DNA of 52,787 nt from Alistipes sp. (GTDB taxonomy: Bacteria > Bacteroidota > Bacteroidia > Bacteroidales > Rikenellaceae). A model generated the notes under the pieces. That model had not been told where the DNA came from. It made no database searches and saw only the letters and a list, made by a program, of their open reading frames with translations. Shown piece after piece: positions 8,478 to 17,060 of the stretch (position 1 is its first letter; each line of letters opens with the position of its first letter). The DNA lies in contig JAITWI010000007.1 in assembly GCA_031285345.1 (NCBI GenBank), forward strand, positions 1 to 52,787. The letters run 5' to 3'. The position numbers and the translations under genes were made by a program.

Positions 8478-9587
8478 ATGAGAAGTTTTGCGAGCGACAA
8501 CAACGCGGGCGTCCATCCTCGCGTGATGCAGGCGGTGGTGGACGCCAACCGCGACCACGCCGTGGGTTACGGCGACGACGAGTGGACAGTCCGCGCGACG
8601 GAGGTCATAAAAAAGGCCTTCGGTCCCGAAGCCGAACCGTTTCTGGTGTTCAACGGCACCGGGGCCAACTCGGTGGCGTTGCAGGCCGTCACCCGCCCGT
8701 GGAACTCGATAGTGTGCACTTCGACGGCGCACATAGCGGTGGACGAGTGCGGCGCACCGGCCAAGATGACCGGTTGCCAACTTGTGACGGTCGACGCGCC
8801 CGACGGCAAACTGACGCCGGAGATGATCGAGCCGCTGCTGCACGTCGCCGGCGACCAGCACCACTCGCAGCCCGGGGCGGTCTACATCTCGCAGACGACC
8901 GAGTTGGGCACCGTCTACACTTTGGACGAGGTGCGCCGGCTGGCCGACTTCGCCCACTCCCACGGCCTTGCGCTCCATATGGACGGCGCGCGGATCGCCA
9001 ACGCATGTGCGGCTACGGGCTGTACGCTACGGCAGATGACTGTCGAGGCGGGGGTGGACGTGCTGAGCCTCGGCGGCACCAAAAACGGCATGATGATGGG
9101 CGAGGCGGTGGTGGCTTTCCGGCCGGAGATCGCGCGCGACATGCGGTTCGTCCGCAAACAGTCGACTCAGCTGGCATCCAAGATGCGCTATCTGGCCGCC
9201 CAATGGCCGCCCTACCTGAGCGTTTCGGGCGGCGAAAGCGGCGATGGCGGCGATTCGGTCGACGGGAATGCGCCGGCCACTCCGTTGTGGCTCGCCAACG
9301 CCCGCCACGCCAATGACATGGCGGCGCGACTTGCCCAGGCGCTGGAGCGGTTCGGCTCTATGGCGGGCAACGACGCGGAGGGACGGCCGCGGGTGCGGTT
9401 CACCCAAAAGGTCGAGAGCAACCAAATTTTCTGCATTCTGCCGCCGGAACCGCTCGCCCGCCTTCGCGAAAAATATTTTTTCTACATGTGGAACGCCGCG
9501 GCGGGCGAGGCGCGATTCGTCACAAGCTGGGACACCACCCCGCAAGACATCGCCGAGTTCGAACGGACGCTGACCGACCATATTTAA
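8478..9587 (+). CDS. Low-specificity L-threonine aldolase (beta-eliminating lyase family)
   Basis: A 369-residue cytosolic PLP enzyme of the threonine aldolase fold, which cleaves L-threonine or L-allo-threonine to glycine and acetaldehyde. 'SDNNAGVHP', 'GYGDDEWT', 'VFNGTGANSVALQA', 'HMDGARIANA' and the PLP lysine in 'LGGTKNG' (Lys202) are all present. Residues about 242-270 form a Gly/Ser/Asp-rich insertion absent from typical members. The ATG follows a 25-bp perfect inverted repeat with no purine-rich ribosome-binding site visible, so initiation may depend on the state of that stem. It appears monocistronic. Confidence 0.9.
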   Translation: MRSFASDNNAGVHPRVMQAVVDANRDHAVGYGDDEWTVRATEVIKKAFGPEAEPFLVFNGTGANSVALQAVTRPWNSIVCTSTAHIAVDECGAPAKMTGCQLVTVDAPDGKLTPEMIEPLLHVAGDQHHSQPGAVYISQTTELGTVYTLDEVRRLADFAHSHGLALHMDGARIANACAATGCTLRQMTVEAGVDVLSLGGTKNGMMMGEAVVAFRPEIARDMRFVRKQSTQLASKMRYLAAQWPPYLSVSGGESGDGGDSVDGNAPATPLWLANARHANDMAARLAQALERFGSMAGNDAEGRPRVRFTQKVESNQIFCILPPEPLARLREKYFFYMWNAAAGEARFVTSWDTTPQDIAEFERTLTDHI

Positions 9588-9626
9588 CCCGCTACCGTCC
9601 CGGTCAGCAAAAAACGAGGGCGTGTG

Positions 9627-9657
9627 TTTGTTTTTCTACATTTTATTCGTATTTTTG
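9627..9657 (+). promoter_or_regulatory. Promoter of the ACT-domain gene
   Basis: TTTG (9627-9630), a 19-bp spacer, TATTTTTG (9650-9657): full match to the Bacteroidetes housekeeping promoter, about 38 nt before ATG 9696. Confidence 0.75.
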
Positions 9658-9695
9658 CTCGCAAGCGATTTAATGTTAAAAAACGCCACTCCATT

Positions 9696-10367
9696 ATGCT
9701 GACTATCCCGAACGCGGTCGAAGAGGCCGTCAAGAAAAAACCGTTCCTTGAAGGCGCCCTTGTCGAGGGAATTATCAATCTGTCGGCCCTTGCGCGCCAA
9801 CTCAAGGGAGAGGTCGAGGGGCGCGTGGGCAAACCGGTGAACGAGAGCGCCGTCGTGATGGCCCTCAACCGCCTTGTGCCGAGGCTGGAGGTCACCTCTA
9901 ACATCAAATTCAGGCGCATCGTGGCCGGGGTGGGCGACGTCATCGTGCGCTCCAACCTCACCGACTTCACCTACGGCAACTCCCCCTCGCTGTATGGCTG
10001 CCAAGAGGAGCTGCTTCGATGGATACACTCGGCGCCCACCGCCCAAGATGTGCTGTGCACCTTCTCGCAAGGCATCTACGAGACCACGCTGGTCGTGTCG
10101 GGCTCGCTGGACGGGGTGGTCGAAAAGGTGTTCGGCAACGAAACGCTCGTGCTCAAACGCGAGAACCTGTCGTCGATAACTGTGAGGCTCCCGCCCGAGA
10201 ACACATCGTGTCCGGGTGTTTATTACTACATTTTCAAGGAGTTGGCGTGGGACAACATAAACATCGCCGAGGTGATATCGACCTCTAACGAATTCACCGT
10301 CGTGGTGAGCGACAGCGACATACAGCGGGCGTTCACCATACTTATGGAGGCAAAAAAAGGATTGTGA
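9696..10367 (+). CDS. ACT-domain protein of unknown function (aspartokinase-like C terminus)
   Basis: A 223-residue cytosolic protein. The N-terminal half ('EEAVKKKPFLEGALVEGIINLSALAR', shown here in part: KKPFLEGALVEG) looks like a small helical domain. The C-terminal half has an aspartokinase-like ACT arrangement: 'SCPGVYYYIFKELAWDNINI', 'STSNEFTVVVSDSDIQRAF'. ACT domains bind amino acids and regulate enzymes, so a sensor or allosteric role is inferred. No kinase domain is present. A promoter matching consensus lies just upstream, and the next gene begins 2 nt after the stop, so the two are probably co-transcribed. I cannot name a function. Confidence 0.7.
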   Translation: MLTIPNAVEEAVKKKPFLEGALVEGIINLSALARQLKGEVEGRVGKPVNESAVVMALNRLVPRLEVTSNIKFRRIVAGVGDVIVRSNLTDFTYGNSPSLYGCQEELLRWIHSAPTAQDVLCTFSQGIYETTLVVSGSLDGVVEKVFGNETLVLKRENLSSITVRLPPENTSCPGVYYYIFKELAWDNINIAEVISTSNEFTVVVSDSDIQRAFTILMEAKKGL

Positions 10368-10369
10368 CA

Positions 10370-11161
10370 ATGACAGCGATCAGAAAAAAACTTGCGAAAG
10401 TGACCGCCATCGTCGAAGGCTGGTGCGGCGGCGATGGTGCGGCGGCCGGATGCGGAGTGGACGCGTTGGAGCGCGACCTCGCGCTGGAGTTGCTGCGGGA
10501 TATCTACGCCGCGATCAAATTCGAGAAGACGCCGTGCGTCGAGGCGGAACCGAAAACGGAACCCGAAGAGCCACAGAGATGTTCGGCGCCGGAGGCGGCG
10601 GAAGAGTGCTCCGAGGCCGAGCCCACGCCGCGACAGGATCCGGAAACACGGAACGTGCCCGAACCGGAAACGGAACCCAAAGAACCGCAACCGGACAAAA
10701 CACCCGAGCCGGACAAGGCACCCGAACCGGCAGCAGCACCCGAACCTGTGAAGGCGCCGCGCACGGTGGGGCCCGAAATAATCCGGTCGCTGTACGGAAG
10801 CGACGCGCCGGAGACTATCGGCGACACCCTGGGCGCGGTCAAAAAGCAGACCCTCGGCGAGACCCTCGGCGAATCGAGGGGGCAGGTGCGGGGCGAGACT
10901 CTGCGCACGACGGCGGACAGGGACCTTGCCGCCACCAAGTGCACGAGCCTGCGGAGTGCGATAGGGATCAACGACCGTTTCCTGATGATCCGCGATATGT
11001 TCGGCGGCGACGGGGCGGCGTTCGACGAGTGCATCGCCACACTCGACGGCTTCACCGATCTCGACAGCGCGGTGATCCACATCCACGACACATACGGTTG
11101 GAGCGCCGACAGCGCGGGGGCTATGCGGCTGGTAAGGCTGTTGGAGTCGAAGCTGGGCTGA
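10370..11161 (+). CDS. Conserved hypothetical protein with Pro/Glu-rich linker
   Basis: A 263-residue protein in three parts: an N-terminal helical segment (about 1-45), a disordered Pro/Glu/Lys linker with repeats such as 'EPKTEPEEP' and 'PEPDKAPEP' (about 55-135), and a C-terminal domain (about 185-263) with 'LRSAIGINDRFLMIRDMF', 'ATLDGFTDLDSAVIHIHD' and 'LVRLLESKLG'. That C-terminal motif recurs, as I recall it, in hypothetical proteins of Bacteroidales. ATG 10370 has AAAGG about 9 nt upstream; GTG 10364, overlapping the previous stop, is the alternative. Position between the ACT protein and rsmI suggests a housekeeping operon. Function unknown. Confidence 0.75.
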   Translation: MTAIRKKLAKVTAIVEGWCGGDGAAAGCGVDALERDLALELLRDIYAAIKFEKTPCVEAEPKTEPEEPQRCSAPEAAEECSEAEPTPRQDPETRNVPEPETEPKEPQPDKTPEPDKAPEPAAAPEPVKAPRTVGPEIIRSLYGSDAPETIGDTLGAVKKQTLGETLGESRGQVRGETLRTTADRDLAATKCTSLRSAIGINDRFLMIRDMFGGDGAAFDECIATLDGFTDLDSAVIHIHDTYGWSADSAGAMRLVRLLESKLG

Positions 11162-11194
11162 TTACCGAACACGGCGCGACACCACGACATCGTT

Positions 11195-11905
11195 ATGGCA
11201 AAACTTTACATAGTCCCCACCCCCATCGGCAACCTCGAAGACATCACCCTGCGGGCTCTGCGGGTGCTGAAGGAGGCCGACCTGATACTGGCCGAGGACA
11301 CCCGCACCACGGCGGTGCTGCTGCGCCACTTCGGCATCGAGACTCCCATGCGCTCCCACCACAAGTTCAACGAGCACGGCACGTCGGCGGCGGTCGCGCG
11401 CGAGGTTTTGGGCGGCCGCACGATAGCGCTGGTGAGCGACGCGGGCACGCCGGGCATCTCCGACCCGGGATTCCTGTTGGTGCGCACATGCCTCGAATCG
11501 GGGGTGGAGGTCGAGACTCTGCCGGGAGCCACGGCGTTCGTTCCGGCGCTGGTGCAGAGCGGATTTCCGTGCGACAGATTCCGGTTCGAGGGCTTTTTGC
11601 CTCAGAAAAAAGGTCGCGCCTCGCGTCTTGCCGCCCTTGCTGAGGAGGAGTTGACGACGGTTTTTTACGAATCGCCCTACCGAGTTGTGAAACTGCTGGA
11701 GCAGTTGGTGGAGACGTTCGGACCCGATCGTCAGGTGTCGGCCTCGCGCGAGCTCTCCAAAAAGTTCGAACAGACTGTGCGCGGAACCGCCGCCGAGGTG
11801 CTGGCACACTTCACGGAGCACACTCCGAAAGGAGAGTTCGTTATTGCAGTTTCCGGCAAACCGAAAGAAAAAAAGACCAAAGACGAAGAAGGCGATGAAC
11901 GATAA
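11195..11905 (+). CDS. rsmI: 16S rRNA (cytidine(1402)-2'-O)-methyltransferase RsmI
   Basis: A 236-residue tetrapyrrole-methylase-fold enzyme that uses SAM to methylate the 2'-O of C1402 in the 16S rRNA decoding centre. Hallmarks: 'LYIVPTPIGNLEDITLRAL', 'ADLILAEDTRTT', 'ALVSDAGTPGISDPGFLLV', 'LPGATAFVPALVQSG', 'FEGFLPQKKGR'. It is shorter than the roughly 286-residue E. coli protein because the C-terminal helical extension is missing, as is common in Bacteroidetes. Its last 11 nt overlap the next gene, indicating coupling. Confidence 0.95.
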   Translation: MAKLYIVPTPIGNLEDITLRALRVLKEADLILAEDTRTTAVLLRHFGIETPMRSHHKFNEHGTSAAVAREVLGGRTIALVSDAGTPGISDPGFLLVRTCLESGVEVETLPGATAFVPALVQSGFPCDRFRFEGFLPQKKGRASRLAALAEEELTTVFYESPYRVVKLLEQLVETFGPDRQVSASRELSKKFEQTVRGTAAEVLAHFTEHTPKGEFVIAVSGKPKEKKTKDEEGDER

Positions 11906-13325
11906 AAAAGAGACTCCCGGGAGCGGGAACGTAAACGCGAACGGAAGCGCGAACAAAAACCGCAGAAGAGGTCGAGGGCGCCCCGACCCCATGCGGGCGT
12001 TTTGGGAGGACACTAAAAAACGGTTCAGCCTTAGCGAGGGCAGCGCGCCGCAGCAGGATGTGATCGCCGGCATCACCGAGGGGATATTTTTCCGCGGTGC
12101 CAACATGTGGATCCTCATGTTCGCAACGTTGGTGGCGTCGCTGGGCCTCAACGTCGACTCCACGGCGGTGATCATCGGCGCCATGCTCATCTCGCCGCTC
12201 ATGGGCCCTATTATGGGATTCGGACTGTCGCTGGGCATCAACGACTTCGAGTTGATGAAGCGGTCGCTGAAAAACTTCGGCTTCATGGTCGGCACGGCGA
12301 TAGTTACGGCGACGCTGTTTTTTCTGTTGGTGCCGGTGAGCGGCGCGCAGAGCGAACTGTTGGCGCGCACCCAACCCACGATCTTCGATGTGCTGATAGC
12401 CTTGTTCGGCGGCGCGGCGGGGGTGGTGGCCTACACTCGCAAGGATCGCACGGTGACGGTCATCTCGGGGGTGGCGATTGCCACGGCGCTCATGCCCCCT
12501 CTGTGTACGGCGGGCTACGGCATCGCCACGGCGCAGTGGCAGTTCTTCGGCGGGGCGCTCTATCTTTTCGTCATCAACGCTATCTTCATCGCCCTGTCGA
12601 CCTACGCGGTGGTGCGGGCGCTGAAATACAGCCCCAAAACGCAGGTCGAACGCCGCACGGCCAAACGGGTTAAGAGGCTGATGTGGACTATCATCGTGGT
12701 GACGGTGGTGCCGAGCATCTACATAGCGTTCCGTCTGATAGACAAGGGGGTGTTCGAGGCCAACGTCGAGCGGTTCGTCGACGCCGAGTTCCGCTTCGAG
12801 AAGACCGGGGTGTTGGAGAAAGAGACCTTATGGTCGCTCGGCGCCACGGGCGATCCGTGCTCCGTTACGCTCATGCTCTACGGCGAAGCTCTGCCCGAGG
12901 CCACGCTGGAGAACATCCGCGGCAAGTTGGGTCACTACGACCTCGACGGCACGCACCTTGTGATAAAGCAGGCGGGCGGCGCGGCGGAGGTCGACTTCAC
13001 TCCCCTTCAGCAAGGCTACGCGCAAGTGTTGGCCGAAAAAGACCGCCAGATAGCCGAACTGCGTCGACAGGCGGAGCACTCGCCGCGGGTCGACAGCGCG
13101 GGTCTGCGCCAGACGGTGGACGAATTCATGGCGATAGTCGCGGGCGTCGAGCGGGTGTCTATATCGGAGCACACGGTGTGGACGGCGGACGGGCAGGCGG
13201 CCGACACGGTGCTGGTTTGCATAATAAAACCCCTGACGCAACTTGCGGAGGACGACATGCGGCGGGCGGAGGATTGGCTGCGCGCGAAACACAAAACCGA
13301 TAAAGTGAAGATATATGTCGAATAG
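11895..13325 (+). CDS. DUF389 family integral membrane protein
   Basis: A 476-residue membrane protein. After a charged, Asn/Lys-rich N terminus (about 1-45) comes 'FFRGANMWILMFATLVASLG' and 'STAVIIGAMLISPLMGPI', the signature of the DUF389 uncharacterised hydrophobic domain, with about six membrane segments up to residue 290. A cytosolic or periplasmic C-terminal region of about 190 residues follows, including a short helical stretch rich in Arg and Glu. No biochemical function is established for the family; a transporter is only a guess. ATG 11895 is preferred over an upstream in-frame TTG. It overlaps rsmI by 11 nt and the following acyltransferase gene by 11 nt. Confidence 0.88.
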   Translation: MNDKKETPGSGNVNANGSANKNRRRGRGRPDPMRAFWEDTKKRFSLSEGSAPQQDVIAGITEGIFFRGANMWILMFATLVASLGLNVDSTAVIIGAMLISPLMGPIMGFGLSLGINDFELMKRSLKNFGFMVGTAIVTATLFFLLVPVSGAQSELLARTQPTIFDVLIALFGGAAGVVAYTRKDRTVTVISGVAIATALMPPLCTAGYGIATAQWQFFGGALYLFVINAIFIALSTYAVVRALKYSPKTQVERRTAKRVKRLMWTIIVVTVVPSIYIAFRLIDKGVFEANVERFVDAEFRFEKTGVLEKETLWSLGATGDPCSVTLMLYGEALPEATLENIRGKLGHYDLDGTHLVIKQAGGAAEVDFTPLQQGYAQVLAEKDRQIAELRRQAEHSPRVDSAGLRQTVDEFMAIVAGVERVSISEHTVWTADGQAADTVLVCIIKPLTQLAEDDMRRAEDWLRAKHKTDKVKIYVE

Positions 13326-14310
13326 AGACGGAGCCAAAATGGGTGCCGAGCCCAAGGCCGAAACGCTTCGGACAAAGATAGGATTCGGAGCGGTATACGG
13401 TGTATGCTGGCTCGTGGGACTGTTGCCGCTATGGTTTCTGTACTACGTGCTGGCCGACACGATCTACTTTCTGCTCTACCGCGTGGCTCGCTACCGGGTG
13501 AAGGTGGTGCGGGCTAATCTGTCGAGTTCGTTCCCCGAAAAGAGCGCCAAAGAGCTGCGCCTGATCGAGCGCCGGTACTACCACACCCTGTCGGAGTATT
13601 TCGTCGACGCGATCGACATGGCGAGCATCACCCCGCGCCAATTGCTCAGGCGCGTCCATTGGCCGGCCGAAAACCGCGCCGAACTCAACCGCCTGACCGC
13701 CGGCCGCAACTGGATCACCCTGCTCGCCCACTACGGCAGTTGGGAGATCATGAACGCCTACGGGCTCTACGCCGACGGACCGGTCATGTCGTCGGTCTAC
13801 CACCCGCTCAACAACAAGGTTTTCGATCTCTACTACTACAAGATTCGCAACCGCTTGGCCAAGCTCCACTCGGTGGCGATGAAAGAGGTGCTGAGGTTCT
13901 ACATGGCCAACCGCGACGGAGTGGACGGTTTTCCGTTGAGCATCGGGCTGGTGGCCGACCAAAACGCACCCCTGGATGCCCAAAGCCGCTGGGTGCCATT
14001 TTTGAACCATCCGACGGTATTTTTCCATGGCGGCGAGAAGATCGCGCGCAAGTTCGGCCTGCCGGTATATTTCATGCACGTGCGTCGTCTCGGCCGCGGG
14101 CGGTGGGAGCAGACGTTCGAGTTGATATGGGACGGCGTCTCGCCCACCGAGGATTTCGCCATCACGGGCGAGTATGTGCGGCTGTTGGAAGAGGATATCC
14201 GCCGCGCGCCCGAGTTGTGGCTCTGGAGCCACCGCCGCTGGAAAAAGCGCATTCACGGCACCGCCGCCCGCGACTACAACGCCGCCTACGGCACCGACTA
14301 TCCCGAGTGA
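13315..14310 (+). CDS. LpxL/HtrB-family lysophospholipid (lipid A) acyltransferase
   Basis: A 331-residue inner-membrane-anchored acyltransferase. Two hydrophobic segments (about 24-57) anchor it. The catalytic HX4E motif is in 'LLAHYGSWEIMNAYG' (His139, Glu144). 'SSVYHPLNNKVFDLYYYKIR' and 'GLVADQNAP' are conserved family blocks. Members add a secondary acyl chain to lipid A or a related glycolipid. The start overlaps the DUF389 stop by 11 nt, so it belongs to the rsmI operon; the next gene is a glycosyltransferase, which fits envelope glycolipid synthesis. Confidence 0.9.
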   Translation: MSNRDGAKMGAEPKAETLRTKIGFGAVYGVCWLVGLLPLWFLYYVLADTIYFLLYRVARYRVKVVRANLSSSFPEKSAKELRLIERRYYHTLSEYFVDAIDMASITPRQLLRRVHWPAENRAELNRLTAGRNWITLLAHYGSWEIMNAYGLYADGPVMSSVYHPLNNKVFDLYYYKIRNRLAKLHSVAMKEVLRFYMANRDGVDGFPLSIGLVADQNAPLDAQSRWVPFLNHPTVFFHGGEKIARKFGLPVYFMHVRRLGRGRWEQTFELIWDGVSPTEDFAITGEYVRLLEEDIRRAPELWLWSHRRWKKRIHGTAARDYNAAYGTDYPE

Positions 14311-14322
14311 TTCCGAGCGGGC

Positions 14323-14398
14323 GAAGTAACAAATTACTCTCGGGGCCAGGGAAGAGGTAACAGACTACACTCAGGGGTAGATAGAGAAGTAACAAACA
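14323..14398 (+). repeat. Short tandem repeat, 31-32 bp period, before the glycosyltransferase
   Basis: GARGTAAC recurs at 14323, 14354 and 14386, each copy followed by related text (AAATTACTCTCGGGG, AGACTACACTCAGGGG, AAACAATG). About 2.4 degenerate copies; the last runs into the start codon. Confidence 0.6.
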
Positions 14399-15712
14399 AT
14401 GAAAACCATAAAGGTCGTTATATTGAATTGGAACGGCGCGGCGGTGCTGTCGCGATTTCTACCGTCTGTCGTGGAAAACACACCGTCGGTGGTGCCCGGC
14501 GGCAAAACGCATGAAGGCGAAACGCCCGGCGGCAAAACGCATGGCGGCGCGCCCCACAGGGTGGAGATAGTGGTGGCCGACAACGGTTCGACGGACGGAT
14601 CGGTGGAGCTGCTGAAGCGCGATTTCCCGGACGTGAGACTTGTGCTGCTCGACCGCAACCACGGTTTCGCGGGGGGATACAACCGCGCGCTCGCACAACT
14701 CCGGGCGGAGGATTCGTGGGCCGCGGCCGAGAACGACGCTTCGGGCGCAAACGACGCTTCGGGCGTACACCACGTTTCCGACGCAAACGAAGCTTCCGGC
14801 GCACACCATGCTTCGGGCGCAAACGTAAAAACGGGCTCTGAAACCGACTACTACGTTTTGCTGAATTCCGATGTCGAGACCCCTCCGGGGTGGCTGGAGC
14901 CGCTTATCGAGATGCTCGCAGCCAATCCCGACGTGGCAGCCGCGGCACCTAAACTGCTGGCATTCAACGATTCCGAACCGCCGAGCTTCGATGACAAGCC
15001 GCTGAGTTCCAATAGCAAACCGACGCCATGTCCGCCGCGTTGTTTGTGCGAGTCGGCAAGTTTCGAGTACGCCGGGGCGAGCGGCGGATTTATCGACGCA
15101 TTGGGCTATCCGTTCTGCCGCGGGCGGATCATGGGCACCACGGAATGCGACGCCGGGCAGTACGACGACGCGCGGGAGGTTTTTTGGGCGACGGGGGCGT
15201 GTCTGACCTGCCGGGTCGACGTTTTCCACGCGTTGGGCGGCTTCGACGAGAGTTTTTTCGCCCATCAGGAGGAGATCGACCTCTGTTGGCGGATGCAGTC
15301 GGCGGGGTGGAGGGTGATGGTCGAGCCGCGCTCCTACGTGTACCATTTGGGCGCGGGGACTCTCCCGCCCTCGCCGCAAAAACTCTACCTCAACTATCGC
15401 AACAATCTGGCTATGCTCTACAAAAACCTGCCGTCGGGGCGGATGCAGCTGATCGTCGGAGTGCGGTTGGTTTTGAATTTTTTGTCGGCCATGGTCTATC
15501 TGCTGCGCGGCGAACGCAAAAATTTTTCGGCCGTGATGCGTGCCCATCGCGATTTTTGGTCGATGAAACGCGAGGGAGCACGCGCCAAGCGTCGACAGAT
15601 TCAGTCGTCGCGCAAAGCAAAGCCCCGGGGAGTTTATCGGGGCTCGATAATTCTGAGGTATCTGTCGGGTCACCGCACATTCGGCAACATCAAAACAGAG
15701 GTCGGCGAGTAA
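14399..15712 (+). CDS. Family 2 glycosyltransferase with repetitive insertions
   Basis: A 437-residue GT-A glycosyltransferase (rhamnosyltransferase-like GT2), cytosolic face of the membrane, acting on a nucleotide-sugar. Visible: 'KVVILNWNGAAVLSRFLPSV', 'VVADNGSTDGSVE', 'LDRNHGFAGGYNRAL', the metal-binding region 'LLNSDVETPPGW', 'FWATGACLTCR', 'DESFFAHQEEIDLCWRMQ' and a C-terminal amphipathic segment. Low-complexity insertions interrupt the fold: residues about 31-52 (GGKTHEGETPGGKTHGG), about 105-148 (NDASGANDASG and similar, ending AHHASGAN) and about 188-213. Such degenerate repeats are unusual in an enzyme core. The sugar and acceptor are unknown; the acyltransferase neighbour suggests envelope glycolipid or polysaccharide. 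Confidence 0.88.
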   Translation: MKTIKVVILNWNGAAVLSRFLPSVVENTPSVVPGGKTHEGETPGGKTHGGAPHRVEIVVADNGSTDGSVELLKRDFPDVRLVLLDRNHGFAGGYNRALAQLRAEDSWAAAENDASGANDASGVHHVSDANEASGAHHASGANVKTGSETDYYVLLNSDVETPPGWLEPLIEMLAANPDVAAAAPKLLAFNDSEPPSFDDKPLSSNSKPTPCPPRCLCESASFEYAGASGGFIDALGYPFCRGRIMGTTECDAGQYDDAREVFWATGACLTCRVDVFHALGGFDESFFAHQEEIDLCWRMQSAGWRVMVEPRSYVYHLGAGTLPPSPQKLYLNYRNNLAMLYKNLPSGRMQLIVGVRLVLNFLSAMVYLLRGERKNFSAVMRAHRDFWSMKREGARAKRRQIQSSRKAKPRGVYRGSIILRYLSGHRTFGNIKTEVGE

Positions 15713-15733
15713 AACCCCGTCGACCTCTTTTTA
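15697..15733 (+). terminator. Intrinsic terminator overlapping the glycosyltransferase stop
   Basis: AGAGGTCG (15697-15704) pairs with CGACCTCT (15721-15728), followed by TTTT. The stop codon lies within the loop. Confidence 0.7.
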
Positions 15734-15767
15734 TGGTTTTTTCTTCGCCTAAGCTTCGCCTAAAAAA

Positions 15768-15918
15768 CAACCGGGCAAAATAACCGAGCGAAATCAGCCA
15801 AATCAAAACAGCCAGCACAAACAACCGGGCGCAAAGCCATGTCCGCCGAGCCAAATCAACCGGGTGCAAAGCCATGTCCGCCGAGCCAAAGCAACCGGGC
15901 GCCAAACCATGCACGCCC
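15768..15918. repeat. 35-bp direct repeats between convergent genes
   Basis: Units beginning CAACCGGG start at 15822, 15857 and 15892 (35-bp period) and continue GCAAAGCCATGTCCGCC; the third is partial and slightly different, and a degraded unit begins at 15768. No spacers of unique sequence lie between units, so it is not CRISPR. The rest of 15713-15927 shows no gene. Confidence 0.75.
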
Positions 15919-15927
15919 ACCGAAAGC

Positions 15928-16902
15928 CTACACCACCCTCAGCAGCACCGCACCGACCGAGTAGCCGCCGCCGAATGTCGCCACCATGACGCTGTCGCCC
16001 GAGCGCAAGCGGTCGCGGTGCTGAGCCAAAGACAATAGCGACGAGCCGCAGCCGGTGTTGCCCAACTCCTCTATGTTGTTGAGCGCCCTCTCCTCGGGAA
16101 AACCCAATTCGTGGCAGACGTGCGAAATGATGCGCTTGTTGGCCTGATGGCTCACGAACCAGTCGAGTGAGGCGAGATCCAATCCGTTGCGCTCGGCCAC
16201 GATCCGCGAATATTTCTCCATTTGGGTGCACGCCTGGTTGAACACGTCGCGCCCGCCCGGCATGCCGATACCGTCGGTGCGGGGTTTCAGAAACACTCCG
16301 TCCGGTCCGACGCCCACGTGACCCAATCCGCGGGTTTCGATATCCACAATCTCCATATTGCCCGCACCGTAGCTCTCGGTCGACAACACGTAAGCCACCG
16401 CGCCGTCGCCCCACAGGTGGCCGCTGGCGGGGTCGTCGTCGTTGCAGTAGGTGGAGTTGCGGTCGCCGGTCAACAGCAGGGCCTTGGTGGCGATGCCGCT
16501 GACAAAGAACGAGCGGATGATCTCCAGCCCGTTCATGGCCGACGAGCAGGCCGACGAGACGTACAACACCTTGGCTCCGGCTATGTTGTGCTTACGCTGG
16601 ATGCGGTGGGCGGTGGTACCCACGGTGTCGTCGGGACTGTACGAAGCCAGCACTATCAGGTCGATGTCGCCCGCCGGAAAGGGCGAGTTTTCGAGAGCCC
16701 GCTCCACAGCGCGCTCGAACATGAAGTCGAACGTCTCCTCCTCCGTCGCGCGCGAACGGGTGATGATGCCGGTGCGCTGCACGAACCACTCTTCGGGTTT
16801 GTCGTGCAGGGCGGCGAAGTAGCTGTTGGGGATTCTCTTCTCGGGCACATAAAAGCCCGTCGCGTTGATGTAGGTATGTGTTTTTGTCTCCTGGACGCTC
16901 AT
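15928..16902 (-). CDS. 3-oxoacyl-ACP synthase III (FabH)-like condensing enzyme
   Basis: A 324-residue thiolase-fold enzyme that would condense an acyl-CoA (or acyl-ACP) with malonyl-ACP in the cytosol. The Cys-His-Asn triad is intact: Cys119 in 'YVSSACSSAMNGL', His252 in 'WFVSHQANKRI', Asn282 in 'LGNTGCGSS'. The start 'TYINATGFYVPEKRIPNSYF' and the 'GDGAVAYVL' motif fit KAS III. It stands alone, not in a fab operon, so whether it starts ordinary fatty acid synthesis or serves a specialised lipid is open. A consensus promoter lies upstream. Confidence 0.88.
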   Translation of the reverse strand: MSVQETKTHTYINATGFYVPEKRIPNSYFAALHDKPEEWFVQRTGIITRSRATEEETFDFMFERAVERALENSPFPAGDIDLIVLASYSPDDTVGTTAHRIQRKHNIAGAKVLYVSSACSSAMNGLEIIRSFFVSGIATKALLLTGDRNSTYCNDDDPASGHLWGDGAVAYVLSTESYGAGNMEIVDIETRGLGHVGVGPDGVFLKPRTDGIGMPGGRDVFNQACTQMEKYSRIVAERNGLDLASLDWFVSHQANKRIISHVCHELGFPEERALNNIEELGNTGCGSSLLSLAQHRDRLRSGDSVMVATFGGGYSVGAVLLRVV

Positions 16903-16936
16903 TACTTAACTATTTCTTAACCTAAGTTACCGAGGC

Positions 16937-16967
16937 CAAAAATAGGTCATTTGCCGTGACTTTCAAA
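16937..16967 (-). promoter_or_regulatory. Promoter of the KAS III-like gene
   Basis: On the minus strand TTTG (16964-16967), 19-bp spacer, TATTTTTG (16937-16944), about 34 nt before ATG 16902. Confidence 0.75.
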
Positions 16968-17017
16968 ATTTTTGATGGACATTTTTCGCTCGCGTGAGGT
17001 TATGTAGCTGAAACACA

Positions 17018-17044
17018 GGGCGCACCCCTATAAAGAGTGCGCCC
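17018..17044 (-). terminator. Terminator hairpin of the CoA-transferase gene
   Basis: GGGCGCAC (17018-17025) pairs with GTGCGCCC (17037-17044), just after the stop at 17061 on the minus strand. The following T-tract is weak. Confidence 0.55.
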
Positions 17045-17060
17045 CGTAAAATCGCCGCTA

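Noticed and set aside
15822-15918. 35-bp repeats resembling a CRISPR array
   Set aside because: Repeats are contiguous with no unique spacers, and no cas genes are present.
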